In this document: in pieces, positions 58,724-64,000 of the stretch
How positions within the stretch are numbered: position 1 is the stretch's first letter
How the letters are laid out: the number at the start of each line of letters is the position of its first letter
Origin: Robiginitomaculum sp.
GTDB taxonomy: Bacteria > Pseudomonadota > Alphaproteobacteria > Caulobacterales > Maricaulaceae
DNA: 64,000 bases
Assembly (NCBI GenBank): GCA_021776615.1
Contig: JAJFFO010000008.1
Coordinates: forward strand, 51,153 to 115,152
Direction: 5' to 3'
Program-made: the position numbers and the translations under genes
Notes under the pieces: generated by a model
Databases searched by the model: none
Seen by the model: the letters and a program-made list of their open reading frames with translations, nothing else
Told to the model about the DNA's origin: nothing

Positions 58724-58840
58724 ATGGTACGCCTTGGTAATAACGCCTTTCAATCAATCGCTGGTGTGGTCATGTACACCGCAGTTCTGGCAACGATCGG
58801 TGTTTCCGTCGCTGCCGCCCTCAGTCCGCTTATGGCGTAA
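58724..58840 (+). CDS. 38-aa hydrophobic peptide
   Basis: ATG to TAA, 38 residues (MVRLGNNAFQSIAGVVMYTA, then a hydrophobic stretch ending SPLMA). AGGAG starts 13 bases ahead of the ATG. One membrane segment (about residues 11-36) with a short basic N-terminus. A promoter candidate upstream and a strong terminator downstream (58916) make it an independent transcription unit, which supports a real small protein. Family unknown. Confidence 0.6.
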   Translation: MVRLGNNAFQSIAGVVMYTAVLATIGVSVAAALSPLMA

Positions 58841-58915
58841 TTTACGCCCAAGCCTGTCGAAGACACAGGTGCTAATAAAAACACCATAAACCCCTGCCCC
58901 CCAGCACCCCTACTG

Positions 58916-58945
58916 ATCCTGGCACTTTACGTGCCGGGATTTTTC
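58916..58945 (+). terminator. rho-independent terminator of the small ORF
   Basis: ATCCTGGCAC, loop TTTAC, GTGCCGGGAT: a 10-bp stem with one G-T pair followed by TTTTC, 75 bases after the 38-aa ORF and just before the tRNA gene. Confidence 0.8.
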
Positions 58946-58997
58946 TTTATGCAGTCTGTTCCAGTTCTTCCGTGAGGGTCACCCCTCCGGCCAGAAC

Positions 58998-59073
<76 letters not shown>

Positions 59074-59232
59074 TTATTTCAATGGTTTAAAATAATGTTG
59101 AATGATGCAACCTTTAGCGGGGAAGCATAAGGGAAACATTTGATCGCCTACTAAATTAGAGTCCTAACCAAAAAACCAAGACCTTCCCCCCATTTTGGGT
59201 GTTATAAAATAAAAGCGTGTGTATCTCAAAGA

Positions 59233-59550
59233 TCACGTACCGTATTGCTTGTAGATGCGGCTTTCCTCGGCGCCATAGACATAGGATGCATTCATCGCCG
59301 TGACGCTGTCCGTGGCGGCGGTCATGCGGTTTTGTGCATCATGGGTGTAGGCGCGCACCGGCGCCCCGCACACATTGGCGGTGTTGGTGCTTTGGCCGGA
59401 GACATTGCCCGACGCATCATAACACAAGGTGACATCCTCTGGCGTGGCCACGCCCTCGGTGCGAGTATAGGCGCTCAGCTGATCGAGCGTATTGGCCGGA
59501 TCATAGCTGGTCTGCCGTGCCGTGCCCGGCTGCCACAGCCATGAGGGGTG
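59233..59550 (-). pseudogene. RHS (YD-repeat) fragment
   Basis: Reads HPSWLWQPGTARQ, SYDPANTLDQLSAYTRTEG, DVTLCYDASGN, AYTHDAQNRM and YVYGAEESRIYKQYGT, then TGA at 59233-59235. These are RHS/YD repeats closely like those at 61.9-62.2 kb. It has no credible start, no core end and no tip, so it is a remnant, cut at the 3' side where an intact RHS would go on. Confidence 0.85.
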
Positions 59551-59560
59551 AGGAGGGTCA

Positions 59561-59585
59561 GATAAAGGTCCTGTGGACCTTTATC
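59561..59585. repeat. short palindromic element
   Basis: GATAAAGGTC-ctgtg-GACCTTTATC, a perfect 10-bp inverted repeat, in the 98 bases between the RHS fragment and the DUF4279 gene. It interrupts the RHS reading frame and may be a small mobile palindromic (REP-like) element. Confidence 0.6.
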
Positions 59586-59648
59586 CCGACAAACGCCCGA
59601 AAGAGCTATGCTCGAAGGGCCGGGAGATACTCTCGCCAATCAGAGAAA

Positions 59649-60122
59649 TTATGGCGCCTGATTTTCTTCCCTTTTTTCGCATTCGTCGCAAATCACATAA
59701 AGAGCAACTCTGAGATCAAAGCCAAAGTCTTGTATAATTGACATCACGCTTTTTGATAGCTGGACTCGGGGTCCACTATCATTCGTGAATAAAGTGACAA
59801 CTATTTCTTTAACCCATTCGTCAGGTAGAGAGGCAAATCGATCCGACTGTCCACTAATAGGTATTAATAAACTTTCAATACCCTCTTCAACTGTTCTACA
59901 GCTAAGGTCGTCTGATTCTTTATTTTTATATGACCATGTTTTCCAACCTTCTGGTCTTTTTGCACCGCGTTTCAACGGAGTATCAGACGTTTTGACAGGT
60001 TTTACTTTTACGCGCTCGCTCACTTCCGATGGTGTGCAATCAAACCCTCCTATGAACAGATGAGCGCTCAATTCATACCTCATCCTTTCAGTTACTTTAT
60101 TAGAATTTTTATCAACTTTCAC
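59649..60122 (-). CDS. DUF4279 protein, probable immunity protein of RHS tip 1
   Basis: 157 aa. The DUF4279 pattern is seen in SAHLFIGGFDCTPSEVSERV, KVKPVKTSDTPLKRGAKRP, TWSYKNKES and VEEGIESLLIPIS. Proteins of this family often act as small cytoplasmic immunity partners. The GTG start overlaps the RHS stop as GTGA, the tight coupling expected of toxin and immunity genes. It is AT-richer than the housekeeping part of the window. Immunity function is inferred from place and family. Confidence 0.75.
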   Translation of the reverse strand: MKVDKNSNKVTERMRYELSAHLFIGGFDCTPSEVSERVKVKPVKTSDTPLKRGAKRPEGWKTWSYKNKESDDLSCRTVEEGIESLLIPISGQSDRFASLPDEWVKEIVVTLFTNDSGPRVQLSKSVMSIIQDFGFDLRVALYVICDECEKREENQAP

Positions 60123-60931
60123 TCAAGAAAATCCTTTATGTTTTCGCCCGTAGGGGTTGCCTCTCCGAATCCACCTTTAGCACCAACAAATATATTGCCA
60201 TCTTTATCTATGAAAAGATCTTCCTTACCCCCCATTTTCTCGCCTTCTTTTACATCTTCTGCATCAAAACCACCTTTCTTTAATTCCTTAATTCTCCCTT
60301 TCGATATTTTCTTCAAGTCTTTTAGTTTTGGCCCAGACTCTGATTTTTCTTTTGAGTCATTCGTTGTAATCGTCGCGCCCGATGGGGCAGGTATACCAGT
60401 TATCAGTTCAAACGCAGCATCAATCTTGTCGTTGAAAGTTACTGAATCGTCTGTTGATTGAATGATCTCAATCGAGGCTCTTATCTCATCAGCGATTTCC
60501 TTTGCTGCCGCAACTACATTCCCACGCTTCTTAACGACCTTATAGCCAAATTTGAGAATTTTTGCATTTTCCCCTGTTGGGTCAATGTTATTAATCGGAT
60601 TATTGCCGACATAGGCATAGGTGTTCCACTGGTCATCGTAAAGAATGGGATCGGGACTATCGAACCTGCCCACACCCGGATCGTAATACCGTGACCGGTA
60701 ATAGTATAATCCGGTTTCGGCGTCGTAATATCGACCCGTATAACGGTAGGGATTACCCGAACCGGCAAGTGGTTCCTCCACCCCGAACGGGCTATAGAGA
60801 TACTGATCCGTTAGTACACCGAAGTTTGCCCCGGCGGCACCATCGACCATGCCGACGATGGAGCCAATGCGGTTGGGCAGATAATAATGCACGGCGGTGG
60901 CGGTTGAGCCCGACATATCGACCATGGCCAC
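60119..60931 (-). CDS. RHS core end with type 33-like toxin tip (tip 1, displaced)
   Basis: 270 aa from a GTG. RHS core: HYYLPNRIGSIVGMVDG, SPFGVEEPLAGSGNPYRYTG, RYYDAETGLYYYRSRYYDPG, YVGNNPINNIDPTGE. The tip follows at about residue 118 and ends with KISKGRIKELKKGGFDAEDV, DLFIDKDGNIFVGAKGG and FGEATPTGENI, which resembles polymorphic toxin type 33. The frame opens only at 60964, right after the stop of the 93-aa ORF, so there is no N-terminal RHS part: a displaced tip that could be used only after recombination into an intact RHS. Activity is unproven. Confidence 0.75.
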   Translation of the reverse strand: MAMVDMSGSTATAVHYYLPNRIGSIVGMVDGAAGANFGVLTDQYLYSPFGVEEPLAGSGNPYRYTGRYYDAETGLYYYRSRYYDPGVGRFDSPDPILYDDQWNTYAYVGNNPINNIDPTGENAKILKFGYKVVKKRGNVVAAAKEIADEIRASIEIIQSTDDSVTFNDKIDAAFELITGIPAPSGATITTNDSKEKSESGPKLKDLKKISKGRIKELKKGGFDAEDVKEGEKMGGKEDLFIDKDGNIFVGAKGGFGEATPTGENIKDFLE

Positions 60932-60971
60932 CCGATCATCGACGCCAATGCCCCAGAGCAGAAATTACTAT

Positions 60972-61253
60972 TTAATCGTCATTAAGGCGTTGGTCTTCCT
61001 CTCCATCTTTTTTTTTACCTTGTTGCCATGGCTTATTTTTTTCTAGCTCATCCAAAAAATTTTCCCATGAGTATTCTTGAGGAATGTCTCTAACCAAAAA
61101 AATAAATGTTATAAAAAACGAAATTAAAGCTGGTATGTTAAAAAAACGCACGTCATCAAAAACAATAGAAAAAATAAATCCCAACAAAACAGATGGTAGA
61201 AATAAAAATATAAATAAATATGCAGATATTTTCATTTTGTTATTCCAATTCAT
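60972..61253 (-). CDS. 93-aa membrane protein, candidate partner of RHS tip 2
   Basis: Two hydrophobic segments (ISAYLFIFLFLPSVLLGFIF and FNIPALISFFITFIFLV) and a charged C-terminal tail (FLDELEKNKPWQQGKKKDGE). It overlaps the end of tip 2 by 14 bases and is markedly AT-rich. Position suggests an immunity protein for a membrane-acting toxin; no family is recognised. Confidence 0.65.
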   Translation of the reverse strand: MNWNNKMKISAYLFIFLFLPSVLLGFIFSIVFDDVRFFNIPALISFFITFIFLVRDIPQEYSWENFLDELEKNKPWQQGKKKDGEEDQRLNDD

Positions 61254-61788
61254 CTTTTTTTAAAAAATCAAATAGTTTTATTTCTACCTTTTCTTCTGTC
61301 GTCGGCGATGTGAATGAAAAACCTGTTGACACTTTTACATTTCCATTTTGATCACTACTAATATCTGTACCCAGATTTGCATCCTCCGGAACCACAAAGA
61401 TAACCTCCTCACTTGTAACGTCAGAGGTTGCCCCTACAAAAGCCCCAGCACCAAGAGCGCCACCCACTTCTACGTCTCCCGTACTCGGCACGATGGTTGC
61501 GTTTAATGAGGCTGGTCCAGCGGTACCAGTTACAGTGAGGCTTTGCCCGGATAATTTTCCAATAGCACATGTACCACACACTGCAAACCCAATGGAGGTC
61601 GCACGACCTTGTCCCGCCCCCCCTGAGACTGTTGTAAACAATGAAGCGCCAAATCTTCCTTTTTTATCGAAGCCAACCACTACGCCTGACCTGACACTCC
61701 CAGCAGCCGCTCCTTTGCCAGTTGGGCCAACATCAAAGCCTACCTCAAACTTTACGGTCTGCGTCCCCATAGAACAGCGCACCAGCAC
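61240..61788 (-). CDS. glycine-rich RHS C-terminal tip (tip 2), without core
   Basis: 182 aa. TQTVKFEVGFDVGPTGKGAA and SGVVVGFDKKGRFGASLF resemble the start of tip 3 at 62.8 kb (VQIDFDLF, GVAAGVVVGFEPRF). The remainder is glycine-, valine- and threonine-rich, likely beta structure. It has two Cys (VCGTC). The RHS core that should precede it is missing: from 61769 the DNA is an inverted RHS piece. Probably a silent tip; toxin role is inferred from homology to tip 3 and from the overlapped small gene. Confidence 0.6.
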   Translation of the reverse strand: MLVRCSMGTQTVKFEVGFDVGPTGKGAAAGSVRSGVVVGFDKKGRFGASLFTTVSGGAGQGRATSIGFAVCGTCAIGKLSGQSLTVTGTAGPASLNATIVPSTGDVEVGGALGAGAFVGATSDVTSEEVIFVVPEDANLGTDISSDQNGNVKVSTGFSFTSPTTEEKVEIKLFDFLKKDELE

Positions 61789-61873
61789 GGTGACGCCGAG
61801 CAGCGGCCAAGTGACGGACTATGTGCAAGATTACACCTATGATGCCGATGGCCTGCTGAGCACGCTGGGCTAA
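61769..61873 (+). pseudogene. inverted RHS fragment
   Basis: On the plus strand this reads EQRTSTVTPSSGQVTDYVQD then YTYDADGLLSTLG and a stop, an YD-repeat piece matching SQRKSTVTPTTGDAVEYTQA and LYDADGLPLTLNYS coded on the minus strand at 62.3-62.4 kb. It is thus RHS DNA turned round, fused to tip 2 on one side and to a minus-strand RHS fragment on the other. Confidence 0.75.
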
Positions 61874-62463
61874 CCTCCGGCGCCGCCACACCTTCAATGC
61901 GGGTGAAGCCGGTCAGCTGATCCAGCGTGTTGGCCGCATCATAGGTGACATTACGTTCCGTGGTCGGCTGCCACATCCAGGCCGGGTCCGAGATCGTCTC
62001 CGACGTCAAACGCCCGGCCCCGTCATTGGTAAAATCAAAGGTAACCGGATCGCCGGGCCGCGAAGCCAGATCATAGCTAAGCTGGGTCATATCGCCATCA
62101 GCCGCATAGGCATACAGCATCGACACTGCAGAGCTCGCCGCATTGGCCCCGCCATACTTTGAAGGCGGTCGCGAGGCGATCATTTGATCCGGTGGATCAA
62201 ATGAAGCCGGAGAAGGCCAAGGTAGTGGCCCGGCCAAGTGCATCATAGATGGTGTCTATGCTCGCCGCCGAGGCGCAAACACCCAACTGGCAGGCGCTAT
62301 AATTCAGGGTCAGTGGCAAACCGTCCGCATCATAAAGAGCAATGGCCTGAGTGTATTCCACCGCATCGCCGGTGGTCGGCGTCACCGTGCTTTTGCGTTG
62401 CGACACCCGGCCAAGACCATCATAAATGAAGGCCAAATCTTCGGTTAACCCGCCGGAGGGCAC
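61874..62463 (-). pseudogene. frameshifted RHS (YD-repeat) fragment
   Basis: Two frames carry one RHS stretch. First (62463 to about 62200): EDLAFIYDGLGRVSQRKSTV, ALYDADGLPLTLNYSACQLG, TIYDALGRATTLAFSGF, then TGA. Second (about 62170 to 61874): AYAADGDMTQLSYDLASRPG, FDFTNDGAGRLTSETISDPA, NVTYDAANTLDQLTGFTRIE. The break is at a palindrome (62181-62203). At 61874 the frame meets the inverted fragment. Confidence 0.85.
62181..62203. repeat. short palindromic element breaking the RHS frame
   Basis: CATTTGATCC-ggt-GGATCAAATG, a perfect 10-bp inverted repeat located exactly where the RHS reading frame is lost between LGRATTLAFSGF and AYAADGDM. A small inserted palindrome is the simplest reading. 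Confidence 0.6.
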
Positions 62464-62525
62464 TGTCAGAGGAAATACAATTACTTACCCAAACGCAAAT
62501 TTGGCATTTGGCTACCATTGATTTC

Positions 62526-62675
62526 TCAAGGTTTTTTTGGATCGGACCACGCGAATCCACACGGTTTCAAGTATTCAGGGTTTTCCTCTAACAGTGCCCC
62601 GCCCAGACACTGGTCTGTGAGAATCCCGCCGTATTGACCAGAAATCTTCACACAATGGTTTGGTGGGTGGGAAAT
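62526..62675 (-). other. 49-codon open stretch, possible gene remnant
   Basis: Directly in frame after the TAA of the 53-aa ORF, 49 codons without stop read ISHPPNHCVKISGQYGGILT, DQCLGGALLEENPEYLKPCG, FAWSDPKKP, ending in TGA at 62526-62528. It has no start codon. The composition looks protein-like, so it may be the tail of a decayed partner gene. The rest of 62464-62675 shows nothing. Confidence 0.3.
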
Positions 62676-62837
62676 TTATTTAAAAAATTGAAATGCAGTT
62701 AGATGCACGAAAAGAGCAATAAAGCCTAAATATATAGACAGCTTAAATATAAATATTATTATAAAGGCCACCATACTTATAATAAAAGTTATTAACAAAA
62801 CCTTCTTTTGTTTCTTGTTTAATTTTCCGTTAATCAT
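62676..62837 (-). CDS. 53-aa membrane protein, candidate partner of RHS tip 3
   Basis: ATG at 62837 to TAA at 62676-62678. A lysine-rich start (MINGKLNKKQKK) and one or two very hydrophobic segments (VLLITFIISMVAFIIIFIF, then LSIYLGFIALFVHLTAF). It overlaps the end of tip 3 by 8 bases and is extremely AT-rich. The layout copies that of the 93-aa protein behind tip 2. Inferred immunity protein; no family recognised. Confidence 0.6.
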   Translation of the reverse strand: MINGKLNKKQKKVLLITFIISMVAFIIIFIFKLSIYLGFIALFVHLTAFQFFK

Positions 62838-63630
62838 TGTCTGATCTCCGCAAATCTATTGTCTTCACCACAGTATTTTCCCGGCTTAAAGACCCTCCAA
62901 AAGGCAAAGGACTTACCGACACTTCAAAACCGATCGTACCTTCACCAGACGGAGACGGTACAACCAAGTTGCCCTCTCCATCATCAAGGACTGATACAGT
63001 TCCCGCAAACGGCCCTAAGCCTGACTCTAATTGAGTGGACGTTCCAGCAAAATCTGATGCAGTGCCATTTGTAAATTCTATAGCACTTCCTGCAGAAATG
63101 TCTAATCCAACACCTACACGGACACCACCTATGACACCCACTTCTGTAATGTCTGTGACAGAATCAAGCGCTGCAGCAAACGGGTTTGTTGGATGATCTT
63201 TAAAGCCATCAATAATTGAACCAAAAGTTGGAAAACGTGGTTCAAAACCGACTACAACACCAGCCGCTACCCCTCCACCAGCTGGTATGAGACTGCCAAA
63301 GAGTGGAATACCGAACAGGTCAAAGTCAATTTGTACAGCCACAGCCTCGTTCCCACTCGGATCGACATTATTGATCGGGTCGCCGCCGGCATAGTTGTAC
63401 AGGTTGAAGCCACCGTCATAGAGGATGCTATCCGGGCTACCAAAGCGCCCAACACCCGGGTCATAATACCGCGCCCGATAGTAATACAGCCCGGTCTCCG
63501 CATCATAATACCGACCCGTATAGCGGTAGGGATTGCCCGAACCGGCAAGCGGCTCCTCGACGCCGAACGGTGAGTAGAGATATTGGTCGGTCAGCACGCC
63601 GAAGTTTGCCCCGGCAGCACCATCGACCAT
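62830..63630 (-). CDS. RHS core end with glycine-rich tip (tip 3)
   Basis: 266 aa from ATG 63630. The core is nearly that of tip 1: SPFGVEEPLAGSGNPYRYTG, RYYDAETGLYYYRARYYDPG, NYAGGDPINNVDPSGNE. The tip begins at about residue 95: AVAVQIDFDLFGIPLFGSLI, AGGGVAAGVVVGFEPRFPTF, GVIGGVRVGVGLDISAGSA, ending KTIDLRRSDND. It is glycine/valine-rich like tip 2. Upstream the frame runs back only to about 63672 (HHYLPNRIGSIVG), where it meets another RHS piece out of frame, so it too lacks an N-terminus. Confidence 0.7.
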   Translation of the reverse strand: MVDGAAGANFGVLTDQYLYSPFGVEEPLAGSGNPYRYTGRYYDAETGLYYYRARYYDPGVGRFGSPDSILYDGGFNLYNYAGGDPINNVDPSGNEAVAVQIDFDLFGIPLFGSLIPAGGGVAAGVVVGFEPRFPTFGSIIDGFKDHPTNPFAAALDSVTDITEVGVIGGVRVGVGLDISAGSAIEFTNGTASDFAGTSTQLESGLGPFAGTVSVLDDGEGNLVVPSPSGEGTIGFEVSVSPLPFGGSLSRENTVVKTIDLRRSDND

Positions 63631-63660
63631 GCCGACGATGGAGCCAATACGGTTGGGCAG

Positions 63661-63775
63661 ATAATGATGCTCTCGCCGATCAGCCGCCCGGCATTATCAT
63701 TGGTAAAGTCAAAGTCCACCGGGCTGGTCAGCGAAGCCAGATCATAGCTTAGTTAGCTGCGACAAGTCCCCGTCG
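63661..63775 (-). pseudogene. RHS fragment with 4-bp duplication
   Basis: Reads PDGDLSQLTK, then after a frame change SYDLASLTSPVDFDFTNDNA and GRLIGES. A tandem CTAACTAA on the minus strand (63749-63756) in place of one CTAA shifts the frame. At about 63661-63672 it joins the core of tip 3 in a different frame, with the intervening repeats missing. Confidence 0.7.
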
Positions 63776-63881
63776 GGTTTTGGAGAGTAACGCCGAAGCG
63801 TTCACCGTGAGTATGGCATTCAGGAGAATCGCAAAAAAAACTGATTTTACCGTACCGGAAACTCTGAATGCGAGAAGCAAA

Positions 63882-64000
63882 TCAAAACCCGAAATATGCA
63901 TATCTGGGAAGTATCGATAAAATATCTCCGTTCGCAGAGACGAATACGGCGTAATCCTCTTTACGTTCCGGGTACTTTGTTAGAGGTCCATAAACAATAT
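63882..64000 (-). CDS. C-terminal 38 residues of an unrecognised protein (partial)
   Basis: The minus frame is open from the right edge to TGA at 63882-63884 and reads IVYGPLTKYPERKEDYAVFV then SANGDILSILPRYAYFGF. It looks like protein and may be a further partner gene of an RHS tip lying outside the window. Too short to classify. Confidence 0.35.
   Translation of the reverse strand, partial: IVYGPLTKYPERKEDYAVFVSANGDILSILPRYAYFGF

Noticed and set aside
61493..61768. Plus-strand ORF across tip 2
   Set aside because: Only its last third (from 61769) is RHS-like; the first part is the antisense of tip 2 with no protein features.
59074..64000. Prophage or insertion sequence as the origin of the accessory region
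   Set aside because: No integrase, transposase, terminal repeats or phage structural genes are visible; all the recognisable content is RHS and partner genes.

Overview
The window is a piece of an alphaproteobacterial chromosome. Three things point there: the run rpoZ - rsh - pyrE - pdxJ - acpS - lepB - rnc - era - recO; an NDUFA12-type complex I subunit beside mlaD and a DUF2155 protein; and the group purMN / DUF2066 - hdaA - ppk1 - ppx - rnd. TonB-dependent uptake, a flavin-dependent halogenase and an AstA-AstD-AstB arginine operon would suit an aerobic heterotroph of the Caulobacterales, Hyphomonadaceae, Maricaulaceae or Parvularculales kind. I cannot name the genus.

Layout. 0-2.7 kb: edge fragment, small membrane protein, cupin, DUF2155, MlaD, NDUFA12. 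2.8-10.3 kb (minus): one tightly overlapping operon for RNA processing, ribosome maturation, secretion, lipid and cofactor priming, pyrimidine synthesis and stringent response. 10.4-14.7 kb: folK, then a plus-strand set (NYN, family 5 UDG, MFS transporter, RNase D). 14.7-22.1 kb: ppx, ppk1, hdaA, DUF2066, then divergent purM-purN. 22.2-36.2 kb: TonB receptor, GST-like protein, bpt, SLC13 permease, halogenase, cNMP-patatin lipase, dienoyl-CoA isomerase-like protein facing a carboxylase beta subunit, secreted protein, SRAP protein. 36.3-42.3 kb: cytochrome c maturation (ccmI, D, C, B, A, H, F on minus, ccmE divergent). 42.5-53.2 kb: OmpA with a 31-proline linker, PLP enzyme, M20 hydrolase, astA-astD-astB, phhA, a second Ppx/GppA, rlmE. 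53.3-58.4 kb: ArsR-SRPBCC pair, metG, DUF1761, D-aminoacylase family. 58.4-59.1 kb: AT-rich promoter region, a 38-codon hydrophobic ORF, terminator, tRNA-Thr(TGT).

59.2-64 kb is accessory DNA, an array of broken RHS (YD-repeat) pieces read on the minus strand. Three different C-terminal tips are each overlapped by a small downstream ORF: a type 33-like tip with a DUF4279 protein, and two related glycine-rich tips with short membrane proteins (93 and 53 aa). The cores between them are frameshifted, one piece is inverted, and two short palindromes sit at breaks. I read this as displaced toxin-immunity cassettes; the two glycine-rich tips plus membrane partners are the best candidate for something undescribed. 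Toxin and immunity roles are inferred from architecture only.
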